Source: Methylomonas sp. LL1
GTDB taxonomy: Bacteria; Pseudomonadota; Gammaproteobacteria; Methylococcales; Methylomonadaceae
Assembly (NCBI RefSeq): GCF_015711015.1
Contig: NZ_CP064653.1
Location: 1-64,000 of the forward strand
Length of the DNA: 64,000 nucleotides
Reading direction: 5' to 3'
The position numbers were made by a program, and so were the translations under genes. Positions within the stretch are counted from its first letter, which is position 1. Every line of letters begins with the position of its first letter. Below are positions 1-10,566 of this stretch, piece after piece. The notes beneath the pieces are model-generated. The model saw nothing but the letters and a program-made list of their open reading frames with translations. It was not told the DNA's origin and made no database searches.

Positions 1-42
1 GTCGATGCCGAGTTTGAGGAAGTTAAGGACGATAAGAAGTAA
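1..42 (+). CDS. dnaK: DnaK chaperone, C-terminal end (partial)
   Basis: The window opens inside a reading frame whose last residues are VDAEFEEVKDDKK followed by TAA. This is the acidic EEVKDDKK-type tail of bacterial DnaK (Hsp70), the tail that helps recruit partner proteins. The identity rests on this tail plus dnaJ downstream; the rest of the gene is outside the window. A strong terminator follows within 12 bp, so dnaK transcription probably stops before the inserted genes and dnaJ. Confidence 0.8.
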   Translation, partial: VDAEFEEVKDDKK

Positions 43-52
43 ATATAAATGT

Positions 53-82
53 GAGGCGGATGGCGAAAGCCGTCCGCCTTTT
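53..82 (+). terminator. Rho-independent terminator after dnaK
   Basis: A GC-rich stem (GAGGCGGATGGC / GCCGTCCGCCTT) closes on a GAAA tetraloop and runs into TTTTG. It lies 11 bp after the dnaK stop and probably separates dnaK from the inserted genes and dnaJ. Confidence 0.85.
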
Positions 83-190
83 GTATTTACATATGGTGGA
101 ACGCCTAGCGGCTTCCGTTTTATGTATTATCACATATTGGTATCTTTGCTAGCGATTTCCATATAAGTTATCTATTTCCAGGGAAATACA

Positions 191-484
191 ATGAATTCAG
201 ATATTGGTTGGAACGACATCAAGGAACAAATTAACCATTGGCTCAAAGCACCGGAAAATGGCTATCTTGGTAGCGGTTTTGGTTTTAGAGATAAGTTAGC
301 TAGTTTTTTGAAAGAACAGCCTAACGACAGCGTTGTTAATCAAATAGTTTCGAAAATGCAAGAAGATATACCTGTTTTGAAACAGAGAAAAGTATCTATA
401 AATTGGGTGGTTGGAAGTAATCAAGTTGTTATTGTTGTTGACAAGGAAATAGAAACTTTTGATTTTGACACTCTATCTGTTTGA
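191..484 (+). CDS. Hypothetical protein, 97 aa
   Basis: I do not recognise this small protein. It starts after a plausible ribosome site (CAGGGAAATACAATG), has no signal peptide or membrane segment, and ends in a short beta-rich stretch (INWVVGSNQVVIVVDKEIE). The gene is more AT-rich than dnaK and dnaJ on either side. It sits with the toxin-antitoxin pair that follows, in a place where dnaK and dnaJ are normally adjacent, so all three genes probably arrived as an insertion. It could be an immunity-type or accessory protein, but nothing in the sequence proves that. Confidence 0.6.
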   Translation: MNSDIGWNDIKEQINHWLKAPENGYLGSGFGFRDKLASFLKEQPNDSVVNQIVSKMQEDIPVLKQRKVSINWVVGSNQVVIVVDKEIETFDFDTLSV

Positions 485-552
485 CGAGCCAAATAGTCAT
501 GTAGTTCTGTAGGGTACGCATCGCGTACCTTTTTGTTTGAGGGAGGTGGTAT

Positions 553-741
553 ATGCAAACTGCGGTTTCGGAAGTCAAAGAATTACTGAACAGGCTGCCT
601 GAAGAAAGCAGTTATGAGGATATTCAGTACCATTTGTATGTGATTGCAAAAATACAACAGGGACTAGCTCGTGCAGAATCTGAAGGAGGTATTTCTCATG
701 CTGAAGTCGAAAAACAATTTGAGAAATGGCTCTCAGACTGA
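553..741 (+). CDS. Antitoxin of a ParE-type toxin-antitoxin pair
   Basis: A 62-residue acidic, helical protein encoded directly before, and overlapping by 16 bp, a ParE/RelE-like toxin gene. The C-terminal pattern SEGGISHAEVEKQFEKWL resembles the toxin-wrapping tail of short antitoxins that carry a G-x-x-S-H-x-E-V motif. It starts after a strong GGGAGG ribosome site (positions 541-546). It is expected to neutralise the toxin and repress the operon. No clear DNA-binding fold can be assigned by eye. Confidence 0.75.
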   Translation: MQTAVSEVKELLNRLPEESSYEDIQYHLYVIAKIQQGLARAESEGGISHAEVEKQFEKWLSD

Positions 742-1031
742 TTTGGTCCCCCGAGGCGGTCGAAGATTTGAATTCGATTGCGGAATATATTGCGAAAGAC
801 TCGGTATTCTACGCGCGTTCGGTGGTGCGTAAAGTACTCGCTATCGTCAAGCAGGTTCCAAATTCACCACAAGTTGGCAGAATAGTACCGGAAATAGGTA
901 GTAGTAACATCAGAGAACGCTTTGTTTATAGTTATCGCGTTGTTTATAAGATTGATGAGTTGCAAATTACAATCGTCGCCGTTATTCATGGTAAGCGATT
1001 ATTGGAAAATATATCCGATCGATTCAATTGA
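726..1031 (+). CDS. ParE/RelE-superfamily toxin
   Basis: A basic 101-residue protein with the typical opening LIWSPEAVEDLNSIAEYIA and the ending YSYRVVYKIDELQITIVAVIHGKR, the beta-strand core of the ParE/RelE plasmid-stabilisation family. ParE members poison DNA gyrase and RelE members cleave mRNA; the RxVY..(x)n..IxxVxHGKR pattern favours the ParE branch. The gene overlaps the antitoxin by 16 bp, so it is translated in the coupled arrangement usual for these modules. Confidence 0.85.
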   Translation: MALRLIWSPEAVEDLNSIAEYIAKDSVFYARSVVRKVLAIVKQVPNSPQVGRIVPEIGSSNIRERFVYSYRVVYKIDELQITIVAVIHGKRLLENISDRFN

Positions 1032-1088
1032 CTATAAGATTGTTCGATAATAAATAATTACAAAGTCAAATAAATTCACTAAATAGAA

Positions 1089-2231
1089 ATGGCCGCAAAA
1101 GAAGATTTTTACAAACTGCTGGAAGTCGATCGCAACGCCAGCGAAGCTGAGATTAAGAAAAGCTATCGCAAGATGGCGATGAAATTTCATCCGGATCGCA
1201 ATAAGGATAATCCCGAGGAAGCCGAGAAGAAATTCAAGCTGATCAAGGAAGCCTACGAGATTCTGTCCGATCCGAAAAAACGTTCGGCCTATGACCAGTT
1301 CGGTCATGCCGGGGTCGATCCGTCCATGGGCGGACGCGGCGGATTTGGCGGGGCCGAGAGTTTCAGCGATATTTTCGGCGATGTGTTCGGCGATATTTTC
1401 GGCGCCGGCGGCGGCCGCCAGCAGCGTAGCAGCGTACAGCGCGGCGCGGACCTGCGCTATAACCTGGAACTGACGCTGGAAGAAGCTGTCGGCGGTACCG
1501 AAGCGACGGTCAAGGTGCCGGTATTGGTGGCGTGCGGCGAATGTAACGGCTCGGGGGCCAAGAAAGGGAGCAGTCCGGTCACTTGCTCGACCTGCCACGG
1601 CCATGGCCAGGTCAGAATGCAGCAAGGCTTCTTTTCGGTACAACAAACTTGTCCGACCTGTCGCGGTACCGGCAAGCAGATCAAGGATCCGTGTCCGAAA
1701 TGCTACGGTCAAGGTCGAGTTCAAGAAACCAAAACTCTCAACGTCAAAGTACCGCCCGGCGTCGATACTGGTGACAGAATTCGGTTGGCGGGCGAGGGCG
1801 AGGCCGGCATCAATGGCGGACCGTCCGGCGATTTGTATGTTCAGGTACAGGTCAAGGATCACCCTATCTTTACCCGGGATGGCGCCAATTTGTACTGCGA
1901 AGTACCTATCAGCTTCCCGACCGCCTGTCTGGGTGGTGAATTGGAAGTGCCGACCCTAGATGGCAAGGTCAAACTGAAAATTCCGGCGGAAACCCAAACC
2001 GGCAAATTGTTCCGTCTACGAGGCAAGGGTGTCAAACCTGTGCGCGGTGGCTCGGTGGGGGACTTGTTGTGCCGGGTGCAGATCGAAACTCCGGTGCGTT
2101 TGACCAAGGAGCAACAGGTCTTGGTCGAGCAATTGCAAGCTTCACTGACCGGCGGCGGCAAACAGCATAGCCCGCAAGAGCATGGCTGGATGGATGGCGT
2201 CAAAAGCTTCTTCGATAAATTGACGGGTTAA
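1089..2231 (+). CDS. dnaJ: Chaperone DnaJ
   Basis: Hsp40 co-chaperone that stimulates DnaK ATPase and hands over unfolded clients. The protein is 380 aa, normal for the family. It has a J domain with the HPD triad at residues 34-36, a Gly/Phe-rich linker (about 73-115), four CxxCxGxG zinc-finger repeats ([32 protein letters not shown]; about 150-210) and the C-terminal client-binding domain. The ATG has only a weak ribosome site. The gene is separated from dnaK by a hypothetical gene and a toxin-antitoxin pair, so it probably needs its own promoter or read-through. dapB follows after 3 bp. Confidence 0.97.
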   Translation: MAAKEDFYKLLEVDRNASEAEIKKSYRKMAMKFHPDRNKDNPEEAEKKFKLIKEAYEILSDPKKRSAYDQFGHAGVDPSMGGRGGFGGAESFSDIFGDVFGDIFGAGGGRQQRSSVQRGADLRYNLELTLEEAVGGTEATVKVPVLVACGECNGSGAKKGSSPVTCSTCHGHGQVRMQQGFFSVQQTCPTCRGTGKQIKDPCPKCYGQGRVQETKTLNVKVPPGVDTGDRIRLAGEGEAGINGGPSGDLYVQVQVKDHPIFTRDGANLYCEVPISFPTACLGGELEVPTLDGKVKLKIPAETQTGKLFRLRGKGVKPVRGGSVGDLLCRVQIETPVRLTKEQQVLVEQLQASLTGGGKQHSPQEHGWMDGVKSFFDKLTG

Positions 2232-3044
<813 letters not shown>

Positions 3045-3464
3045 TTGTGTAAGGTGATCGGGGGGGGTACACGCTCACGGGTTGGGTTCAATCGGTTGTT
3101 TCGGTTACACGTTGCTTGGATCATCGGAAAAGGCGCCATTGGCGCCTTTTTTGTTTTAAGCAGTTCGACTTGCCGGTTTTGTTTCGCTTCAATTGCCGCA
3201 TTGGCTATGTCAAATCACGCAATCAGTGGCATTTCAACCTGGTTGGTTGACCGTTTTTTCAAATATTCCCTGGCTATTCGATGTTTGAATGCTGGCTTGT
3301 TTTTTGCTGATTATTTTTGGTTCGATGGGCGTCAAGTCCTTCGATCGTTTTGGTAGAGGGTGGGAGTTGATTGTCGCGGGAAGCGCTAACATACATCGCA
3401 AGCGAAATTGCGGTCCTCACTCGGAATCATAGTAATCAATCGAATAATATCTAAGGGAAGGAAT
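3045..3464. other. Intergenic region between dapB and the surface protein gene
   Basis: About 420 bp without a convincing gene. It begins with a run of eight G (3060-3067), then the dapB terminator (3128-3152). The remainder is AT-rich and should contain the promoter of the surface protein gene. The open frame covering 3045-3356 has no ribosome site and no protein-like composition. Confidence 0.6.
3128..3152 (+). terminator. Terminator after dapB
   Basis: A perfect 10-bp stem, AAAAGGCGCC / GGCGCCTTTT, with an ATT loop runs into TTTTTT. It can work in both directions. Confidence 0.85.
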
Positions 3465-4437
3465 ATGAAGAAAACCAAATTGGCTCGTGCCGTCACTTTA
3501 GCCATTGCCGGCGGAGTCTTGTCGCTTGGCGGAGTGTCTGTCGCTTCAGCAGCGGCGACAGCCATGTATAACTTGTCTACCGGGACAGGGGTGGATAATA
3601 GTACCAATACGACCGATTGGATGTCGACGTTAGGAACTGGCACTGACGGTTGGGCTAACGGTGCGTCAATTTTTAATAAGCCCGTCGGGACCTTCAGTTC
3701 CCAAAAGTGGGCCGGTACCGGTGGCGATACCGTTACGCCGTTCGGCTATGCCGGCGCTCACCTGAACTGGGCGCTCGAGTTTAGCGGACATGCGGGCGGT
3801 TCGGCCGAGATTTCGACTTTCGACTCTTATAATCGCTATGGCATTTACGCGGATATCGATGCGGCTCAAGGGGCTTGGAATGATGCAAATGCTCATAACA
3901 TTTTCAACCAGCCTGTGGGTTGGTTGCACGACACGGACACCGGTTTATTTAGGACGGATGTTTCCGGTACTGTGACCTTGAATATTCAAGGTGTGCTGAA
4001 CTCGGGAACCAACTATGGTTTCACTATTTTCAAGGGCATGGATGCGGTTAGCAAATACGCTCACCACAATGCTTGGAATGCCGATGCCAATGAATCCGGA
4101 CTTAGTGTCAATTCGTTGCCGTATCAGTTATCGAATGGCCCGATGCCCGGAGCCAATCTTACCGTGGCAGACATCGTCGCCTATAGCGTTGGGGGGGGCG
4201 AATCCAAGCAATCTCAATACCATTAGCTTCGACGCGGAAGCGGGTCAGGTTTACACGGTCTTTTTAGGCGGTTACCGCAATGGTACTTGGGATTCTACCG
4301 ATGACGGCTACCGCTTAACCGTTTCACAAGTGCCTATTCCCGCAGCGGTCTGGCTGTTCGGCAGCGGTTTAGCGGGATTGTTGGGGGCTTCGCGGCGCAA
4401 ACGCGCGTTGGTGGTTGAGCGCCTATGTCGGGCCTAG
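3465..4437 (+). CDS. VPxPA/PEP-CTERM-type exported protein, interrupted by a frameshift in a G8 run
   Basis: An exported protein of about 320 residues, probably surface-bound or matrix. It starts at ATG 3465 after an AAGGGAAGGA ribosome site, with a signal peptide ending near SVASAAA. The C-terminal signal VPIPAAVWLFGSGLAGLLG followed by RRKRA is the VPxPA-type sorting signal recognised by exosortase/archaeosortase systems. The signal is in a different frame from the N-terminus. Frame 1 reaches a run of eight G at 4191-4198 and stops at 4226 (SVGGGESKQSQYH), while the frame entered with seven G continues through GGANPSNLNTISF to the sorting signal. The break could be phase variation by slipped-strand mispairing, a sequencing error or a true mutation. 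The middle, rich in Gly, Asn and Trp, is unknown to me. Confidence 0.8.
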
Positions 4438-4545
4438 GGCTAGTATTGGGGCTCGTTCGAATGCACGTAATGGTGGGGCTTGAAAAATTGTTAATGACCA
4501 AATCGCCATAATTTCGTAAAATCACACAAGTTTTTATCTCTCTGG

Positions 4546-4577
4546 AACGGGATCAGTCGTCAGGCTCATCCCGTTTT
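4546..4577 (+). terminator. Hairpin plus T-run just upstream of carA (terminator or attenuator)
   Basis: A perfect 8-bp stem, AACGGGAT / ATCCCGTT, with a 14-nt loop runs into TTTT. It ends only 22 bp before the carA start codon, leaving no room for a promoter between it and the gene. It is therefore either the end of the preceding gene that carA reads through, or an attenuator in the carA leader. Confidence 0.6.
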
Positions 4578-4598
4578 CTACATCTAAGGTGGCCAATC

Positions 4599-5732
4599 TT
4601 GAATAAACCTGCATTACTGGTATTGGAAGACGGTACGGAGTTTCACGGCATTTCGATAGGTGCCGATGGTTGTTCCGTGGGCGAAGTGGTTTTTAATACG
4701 GCACTCACCGGCTATCAGGAAATACTCAGCGATCCTTCTTATGCTCGGCAAATCGTCACATTAACCTATCCGCATATCGGCAATGTCGGTACCAATGCCG
4801 AAGACAATGAATCCGAGGGCGTGTTTGCCAGCGGCCTGGTGGTGCGCGACTTGCCGTTATTGGCCAGCAGCTGGCGCATGCAACAAACCTTGCCGGAATA
4901 TCTGCGCGAGCACAAGGTGGTGGCGATTGCCGATATTGATACCCGCAAATTGACCCGTTTGCTGCGCGATAAGGGCGCGCAACGCGGTTGTATCATGGCC
5001 GGCGATACGGTCGATGTTGCTGCCGCAAAACAGGCTATCGAAGGATTTCCCGGTTTACAGGGCATGGATTTGGCCAAGGAAGTCACTACCGACGAAGTTT
5101 ATGAATGGACCGAAAACGTCTGGAAGTTGGGCGAAGGCCATACGGAAGCGTCTAATCTGAACAAGCATGTGGTGGCCTATGACTTCGGTGTCAAACGCAA
5201 TATCCTGCGTTTGCTCGCCAATCGCGGCTGCCGGGTGACGGTCGTGCCGGCTACCACTCCGGCGGAAAAAGTATTGGCAATGAATCCGGACGGCGTGTTT
5301 TTATCCAACGGCCCCGGTGATCCGGAACCCTGCACCTACGCCATCAAGGCAATCAAAACCATCTTGGAGAAAAAAATTCCGGTGTTCGGCATTTGCTTGG
5401 GCCACCAATTGCTGGCCTTGGCCAGCGGCGCGAAAACCGAGAAAATGAAATTCGGCCATCACGGCGCCAATCATCCGGTGCAGGAACTGGCGACCGGTCG
5501 GGTCATGATCAGCAGCCAGAATCACGGTTTTGCCGCCAGTGCCGACTCGTTGCCGGCCAACTTGAAGGCCACTTATGTTTCGCTGTTCGACGGTAGTTTG
5601 CAGGGCATCGCCCGCACCGATTGTCCCGCGTTTAGTTTTCAGGGGCATCCGGAAGCCAGTCCGGGGCCGCATGATGTCGAAGCCTTGTTCGACGATTTTA
5701 TTGCGTTGATGAATCAGCCCCGTTCAGCCTAA
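4599..5732 (+). CDS. carA: Carbamoyl-phosphate synthase small (glutaminase) subunit
   Basis: Supplies ammonia from glutamine to CarB for carbamoyl phosphate, the shared precursor of pyrimidines and arginine. The 377-residue protein has the N-terminal CarA domain and a class I glutamine amidotransferase domain. The nucleophile is Cys266 in GICLGHQ; His350 and Glu352 lie in [10 protein letters not shown]. The start is a TTG at 4599, preceded by AAGG, because no ATG fits the conserved N-terminus. carB follows after 19 bp. The hairpin immediately upstream suggests control by transcription attenuation. Confidence 0.97.
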   Translation: MNKPALLVLEDGTEFHGISIGADGCSVGEVVFNTALTGYQEILSDPSYARQIVTLTYPHIGNVGTNAEDNESEGVFASGLVVRDLPLLASSWRMQQTLPEYLREHKVVAIADIDTRKLTRLLRDKGAQRGCIMAGDTVDVAAAKQAIEGFPGLQGMDLAKEVTTDEVYEWTENVWKLGEGHTEASNLNKHVVAYDFGVKRNILRLLANRGCRVTVVPATTPAEKVLAMNPDGVFLSNGPGDPEPCTYAIKAIKTILEKKIPVFGICLGHQLLALASGAKTEKMKFGHHGANHPVQELATGRVMISSQNHGFAASADSLPANLKATYVSLFDGSLQGIARTDCPAFSFQGHPEASPGPHDVEALFDDFIALMNQPRSA

Positions 5733-5751
5733 GTTTTTAATACAGAGACAT

Positions 5752-8700
5752 ATGCCAAAAAGAAGCGATATAAAATCGATTTTATTACTGGGCGCCGGAC
5801 CGATCGTGATCGGCCAGGCCTGCGAGTTTGATTATTCCGGCACCCAGGCTTGCAAAGCCTTACGCGAAGAGGGGTACCGGGTAATTCTGGTTAACTCCAA
5901 TCCGGCCACCATCATGACCGACCCCGATATGGCCGATGCGATTTACATCGAGCCTATCGACTGGCAAACGGTGGAAAAAATCATCGAGAAAGAACGTCCC
6001 GATGCGATTCTGCCGACCATGGGCGGTCAGACCGCCTTGAATTGTGCGTTGGCGCTGGACAAGCACGGTGTATTGGAAAAATACGGCGTCGAGATGATAG
6101 GTGCCAGCAAGGATGCCATCAACATGGCTGAAGATCGCGATTTGTTTAATCAGGCGATGGCCAGAATCGGTCTGGAAGTGGCCCGTTCCAAAGTGGCGCA
6201 CAGCATGGAAGAAGCCTTTGCCGCCCAGGAAGAGGTCGGTTATCCGACCGTGATTCGGCCCTCGTTCACGATGGGCGGCAGTGGCGGCGGTATTGCCTAC
6301 AACCGCGAAGAATTTATCGAAATTTGCGAACGCGGCCTATATTTATCCCCGACCAGCGAATTGCTGATCGAGGAATCGGTGCTGGGTTGGAAAGAATTCG
6401 AGATGGAGGTGGTGCGCGACTCGAAAGACAATTGCATCATCATCTGCTCAATCGAAAACTTCGATCCGATGGGCGTGCATACCGGCGACTCGATTACCGT
6501 CGCGCCGGCGCAAACCCTGACCGACAAGGAATACCAAATCCTGCGGAACGCTTCATTGGCCGTATTGCGGGAAATTGGCGTCGATACCGGCGGTTCCAAC
6601 GTGCAGTTCGCGATCAATCCCGAAAATGGCCGTTTAATCGTCATCGAAATGAATCCCAGGGTGTCGCGTTCCTCGGCGCTGGCCTCGAAAGCCACCGGCT
6701 TCCCGATTGCCAAAGTCGCCGCCAAATTGGCCGTGGGTTACACGCTGGATGAATTGCGCAATGAAATTACCGGTGGCAAAACGCCGGCCTCATTCGAGCC
6801 TTCTATCGACTACGTGGTCACCAAAGTGCCACGCTTCGCCTTCGAAAAATTTCCGCAAGCCAATGACAGGCTGACCACGCAAATGAAGTCGGTCGGCGAG
6901 GTGATGGCGATAGGCCGCACCTTTCAGGAATCGTTGCAGAAAGCCTTGCGCGGTCTGGAAGTCGGTGTCGACGGCTTGGATGAAATCGCCGATTTGAGCG
7001 ATGCCAATTCCGAAGACATTATTTTGCGTGAATTACGCTACCCGGGACCGCAACGCCTATGGTACCTAGCAGATGCCTTTCGTAGCGGTTTGAGCTTCGA
7101 CGAAATTCATCAGGCTTCTAAAATCGATCCCTGGTTTTTGGCGCAAGTCGAGGACCTGATCGTGACAGAGAAGTCACTGTCGACCAAAACCCTGGCAACG
7201 CTGGAGCCGGGCGAATTGTTGCGCCTGAAACGCAAGGGTTTTTCCGACCGGCGGCTGGCGAAACTACTGGAAGCCAAGGAATCGGAAGTACGCAACGTGC
7301 GGCACAAGAAAGGCATACGGCCGGTGTACAAACGTATCGATTCCTGCGCGGCGGAGTTTGCTTCCGATACCGCCTATCTGTATTCGACCTACGAGCAGGA
7401 ATGCGAGGCTAATCCGAGCAACAGGGAAAAGATCATCATCCTGGGTGGCGGGCCTAACCGTATCGGCCAAGGCATCGAGTTCGATTATTGCTGCGTGCAT
7501 GCGGCTTTGGCGCTGCGTGAAGACGGTTATGAAACCATCATGGTTAACTGTAACCCGGAAACCGTATCCACTGATTTCGATACTTCCGACCGTTTGTATT
7601 TTGAGCCGCTGACGTTGGAAGACGTGCTGGAAATCATCGAGCTGGAAAAGCCCAAGGGTGTCATTGTCCAGTATGGTGGTCAAACGCCATTGAAACTGGC
7701 TAGAGCCTTGGAAGCGGCCGGTGCGCCGATTATCGGCACCTCGCCCGACTCCATCGATTTGGCCGAAGACCGCGAGCGTTTCCAAAAATTGCTGGAGCGT
7801 TTGAGTCTGTTGCAGCCGCCCAATGCCACCGCCCGCTCGGTCGAGCAGGCGGTCAATTCCGCCAGAGAGCTGGGTTATCCCTTGGTAGTGCGTCCGTCTT
7901 ATGTGTTGGGCGGTCGGGCGATGGAAATCGTCTTCAACGAGGAAGGCCTGCGCCGTTACATGAAGGAAGCGGTCAGTGTCTCCAACGATTCGCCGGTATT
8001 GCTGGATAGATTCCTGGACGACGCAGTGGAAATGGATGTTGACGCGATTTACGACGGCGAAACCGTGCTGATCGGCGGCCTGATGGAGCATATCGAACAA
8101 GCTGGTGTGCATTCCGGCGACTCGGCCTGCTCGATTCCACCCTACGATTTGCCCGCGCATCTGCAAGATCAATTGCGTGCCCAGGTGGCCAAGATGGCCG
8201 AAGCGCTGGGTGTGTGCGGCTTGATGAATACCCAGTTTGCGATTCAGGGCGAGACCATATATGTGCTGGAGGTCAACCCAAGAGCGTCGCGGACCGCGCC
8301 GTTCGTATCCAAGGCCACGGGTTATCCGTTGGCGAAAATCGCCGCGCGCTGCATGGTCGGTAAAACGCTGAAGCAGCAAGGCATTACCGAAGAGCGGATT
8401 CCGGAATATTTTTCGGTCAAGGAAGCCGTGTTCCCGTTCATCAAGTTTCCGGGCGTCGACCCGCTGCTGGGACCGGAAATGAAATCGACCGGCGAGGTGA
8501 TGGGCGTCGGTAAAACCTTCGGCGAAGCTTTTGCCAAGTCGCAAAGAGCCGGGGGCGTCGATTTGAGCCATAGCGGCAAGGTGTTGATCAGTATTCGCGA
8601 TGCCGACAAACCCAAGTTGCCTGATTTGGCTAAGATGTTGATAGAGAAGGATTACGAAATCGTCGCCACCCGCGGTACCGCTCGGGTGTTGAAGGAGGCC

Positions 8701-8973
8701 GGCATACCCTGTCAGGAAATCTTTAAGGTCAACGAAGGCCGGCCCAATACGGTGGATATGATCAAAAACGGCGAGATTCAATTGATCGTCAATACCACCG
8801 AGGGGGTCAAGGCGGTCGCTGATTCATTCACGATGCGGCGGGAAGCCTTGCAACGCAAGGTGACTTATTACACGACAATGGCGGGCGCCAGGGCGGCCTG
8901 TTATGCCTTGGGTGAGTTGGACGCGGGCGACGTGAATTGTTTGCAGGATTTGCATAATACCTTTAAAGGTTAA
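5752..8973 (+). CDS. carB: Carbamoyl-phosphate synthase large subunit
   Basis: Makes carbamoyl phosphate from bicarbonate, ammonia and two ATP. At 1073 residues it matches the usual length. It has the internal duplication of the family: two ATP-grasp halves (about 1-400 and 550-935), each opening with a related G-x-G-P-x-x-I-G-Q motif ([17 protein letters not shown] and [16 protein letters not shown]), then an allosteric MGS-like domain at the C-terminus. Transcribed with carA; greA follows after 26 bp and may be in the same transcript. Confidence 0.98.
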   Translation: MPKRSDIKSILLLGAGPIVIGQACEFDYSGTQACKALREEGYRVILVNSNPATIMTDPDMADAIYIEPIDWQTVEKIIEKERPDAILPTMGGQTALNCALALDKHGVLEKYGVEMIGASKDAINMAEDRDLFNQAMARIGLEVARSKVAHSMEEAFAAQEEVGYPTVIRPSFTMGGSGGGIAYNREEFIEICERGLYLSPTSELLIEESVLGWKEFEMEVVRDSKDNCIIICSIENFDPMGVHTGDSITVAPAQTLTDKEYQILRNASLAVLREIGVDTGGSNVQFAINPENGRLIVIEMNPRVSRSSALASKATGFPIAKVAAKLAVGYTLDELRNEITGGKTPASFEPSIDYVVTKVPRFAFEKFPQANDRLTTQMKSVGEVMAIGRTFQESLQKALRGLEVGVDGLDEIADLSDANSEDIILRELRYPGPQRLWYLADAFRSGLSFDEIHQASKIDPWFLAQVEDLIVTEKSLSTKTLATLEPGELLRLKRKGFSDRRLAKLLEAKESEVRNVRHKKGIRPVYKRIDSCAAEFASDTAYLYSTYEQECEANPSNREKIIILGGGPNRIGQGIEFDYCCVHAALALREDGYETIMVNCNPETVSTDFDTSDRLYFEPLTLEDVLEIIELEKPKGVIVQYGGQTPLKLARALEAAGAPIIGTSPDSIDLAEDRERFQKLLERLSLLQPPNATARSVEQAVNSARELGYPLVVRPSYVLGGRAMEIVFNEEGLRRYMKEAVSVSNDSPVLLDRFLDDAVEMDVDAIYDGETVLIGGLMEHIEQAGVHSGDSACSIPPYDLPAHLQDQLRAQVAKMAEALGVCGLMNTQFAIQGETIYVLEVNPRASRTAPFVSKATGYPLAKIAARCMVGKTLKQQGITEERIPEYFSVKEAVFPFIKFPGVDPLLGPEMKSTGEVMGVGKTFGEAFAKSQRAGGVDLSHSGKVLISIRDADKPKLPDLAKMLIEKDYEIVATRGTARVLKEAGIPCQEIFKVNEGRPNTVDMIKNGEIQLIVNTTEGVKAVADSFTMRREALQRKVTYYTTMAGARAACYALGELDAGDVNCLQDLHNTFKG

Positions 8974-8999
8974 TGTCTTAATGTTTTTAGGAGTAGTAG

Positions 9000-9476
9000 A
9001 TGATTAAAGTGCCGCTGACAGTAGTGGGTGCCAATAAGTTGCGCGCCGAACTGGAAGAATTAAAATCCGTGGTGAGACCCAGGATTATTCAGGCGATTGC
9101 CGAAGCGCGCGAACACGGTGATTTGAAGGAAAATGCCGAATACCATGCCGCCCGCGAGCAACAAAGCTTTGCCGAAGGCCGTATCGCCGAGATCGAGAGC
9201 AAGTTGTCGAATGCCAATATTATCGATGTGACCAAAACCGATGCCAATGGCAAGGTGGTGTTTGGCGCGACGGTACAAATCGAAGACACCGATTCCGGTA
9301 GAGTGGTTACCTATCAGATCGTTGGTGAAGACGAAGCCAACATCAAGGAAGGCCGAATTTCGGTGGGATCGCCTATCGCCAGGGCGTTGATCGGTAAGGA
9401 AGTCGAGGATGTGGTGATTGTGAAGGCGCCGGGTGGCGATATCGAATACGAAATTATTTCGATCGAGTATATCTAG
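9000..9476 (+). CDS. greA: Transcription elongation factor GreA
   Basis: Rescues backtracked RNA polymerase by stimulating transcript cleavage through its secondary channel. It is 158 aa, the standard size. The N-terminal coiled coil carries the family signature in [18 protein letters not shown], with the acidic tip residues D and E. The C-terminal FKBP-like domain includes [19 protein letters not shown] ribosome site lies 7 bp before ATG 9000. It sits directly behind carB. Confidence 0.97.
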   Translation: MIKVPLTVVGANKLRAELEELKSVVRPRIIQAIAEAREHGDLKENAEYHAAREQQSFAEGRIAEIESKLSNANIIDVTKTDANGKVVFGATVQIEDTDSGRVVTYQIVGEDEANIKEGRISVGSPIARALIGKEVEDVVIVKAPGGDIEYEIISIEYI

Positions 9477-9494
9477 GCGGTGAAATCGGCAATG

Positions 9495-9523
9495 AAGGGA
9501 GGTTTACGCCTCCCTTGTTTTAC
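9495..9523. terminator. Bidirectional terminator between greA and yhbY
   Basis: The stem AAGGGAGG / CCTCCCTT with a 6-nt loop lies between two convergent genes and is followed by a T-rich stretch. It reaches the last bases of yhbY on the opposite strand. Confidence 0.75.
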
Positions 9524-9786
9524 TTTTTGGGGTTCTTTCTGAATAGCACAACCACTTGGCCGATGGACTGTATCAATTCGGCATGAGTTTCGCTGCAAAT
9601 TTGATCTCTGATCTCGCTGCGTTCGTCTCTTTCCGCGCGAATTTTAACTTTGATTAATTCATGGGCATCCAGCGCCAGGTTGATTTCCTTAAGCACGGCA
9701 GGGGTTAAACCGGACTGGCCGATCATGACGACCGGATTAAGCGGGTGGGCTTGAGCTTTCAGCTTTTTCTTTTCGATAGGATTCAC
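9520..9786 (-). CDS. yhbY: Ribosome assembly RNA-binding protein YhbY (CRM domain)
   Basis: A basic 88-residue protein that is essentially one CRM domain, an RNA-binding fold found on pre-50S ribosomes. The family features are KKKLKAQAHPLNPVVMIGQSGLT, with the GxxG loop at residues 23-26, and the ending IGQVVVLFRKNPKK. Divergent from rlmE, with 50 bp between the starts, a neighbourhood often seen because both act on the large ribosomal subunit. Confidence 0.93.
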   Translation of the reverse strand: MNPIEKKKLKAQAHPLNPVVMIGQSGLTPAVLKEINLALDAHELIKVKIRAERDERSEIRDQICSETHAELIQSIGQVVVLFRKNPKK

Positions 9787-9836
9787 TCTGTTTCCTTAAA
9801 CTATAAAACAATCCCAATTTTACACCAATAGAAAAT

Positions 9837-10454
9837 ATGGCACGCACTAAAAGTAGCCAGCAATGGATGCAGGAGCATTTTCAGGACGAATACGTCAAGA
9901 AAGCGCAGGCTCTCGGTTACCGTTCGCGGGCGGTGTTCAAGCTGATCGAAATTCAAGAAAAGGACAAAATTATTCGTCCCGGCATTAATATCGTCGATTT
10001 GGGCGCGGCGCCGGGGGGGTGGTCGGAGTATGTCAGAAAAATTGTCGGCAAAAACAATAAGGTAATCGCGCTGGATTTGCTTGAGATCGATCCGATTGAA
10101 GGCGTCGATTTTATTCAGGGCGACTTCAGGGAAGACGAAGTCTTGGAAAAACTCTATAAAGTACTTGATGGTGAACCGGTGCACTTGTTATTGTCGGACA
10201 TGGCCCCCAATATGAGTGGTAACAAGGAAGTTGATCAACCCCGGGCGATTTACCTGGGAGAGTTGGCGCTGGATGCGGCGCAAGCTATATTAGTCAAGGG
10301 TGGTACGTTTTTGATTAAAATGTTTCAAGGCGCCGGATTCGACGATTACCACCAGCAGGTCAAGCAGCATTTCAGCAGCGTGGTGATCCGAAAACCCAAG
10401 GCTTCGCGTGCCAGAAGCAATGAAGTCTATATTTTGGCAAAAGGTTTTAAATAG
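9837..10454 (+). CDS. rlmE: 23S rRNA (uridine-2552-2'-O)-methyltransferase RlmE
   Basis: SAM-dependent methyltransferase (RrmJ/FtsJ) that modifies U2552 in the 23S rRNA A-loop late in 50S assembly. At 205 aa it is normal in size. Visible are the SAM motif DLGAAPGGWSEY and the K-D-K-E catalytic tetrad in RAVFKLIEI, LLSDMAPNMSG, FLIKMFQG and SNEVYIL. It is followed by ftsH after 112 bp, the classic rlmE-ftsH pair that is often heat-inducible. A run of seven G in the SAM-loop codons is in frame. Confidence 0.97.
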   Translation: MARTKSSQQWMQEHFQDEYVKKAQALGYRSRAVFKLIEIQEKDKIIRPGINIVDLGAAPGGWSEYVRKIVGKNNKVIALDLLEIDPIEGVDFIQGDFREDEVLEKLYKVLDGEPVHLLLSDMAPNMSGNKEVDQPRAIYLGELALDAAQAILVKGGTFLIKMFQGAGFDDYHQQVKQHFSSVVIRKPKASRARSNEVYILAKGFK

Positions 10455-10566
10455 CTTGGTAAACTGTCAAAACACCGGGCTATGATGGTCGGCAGGGTTT
10501 CGAGTATTCCTGATACAATTACTCGGTTTTCAAATACAAGGGCCGTTTGCGGCCGGAGCGCGTAAA

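Noticed and set aside
698..745. ATG 698 with an AAGGAGGT site as an alternative toxin start
   Set aside because: It is not in the toxin frame, and the short product has no toxin features; the GGAGG codes for the antitoxin.
3045..3356. A 103-residue frame after dapB
   Set aside because: It contains the dapB terminator and has no protein-like pattern.
7264..8781. A 505-residue frame antisense to carB
   Set aside because: It is the shadow of a strongly coding frame, His- and Gln-rich as such shadows are, without a ribosome site.
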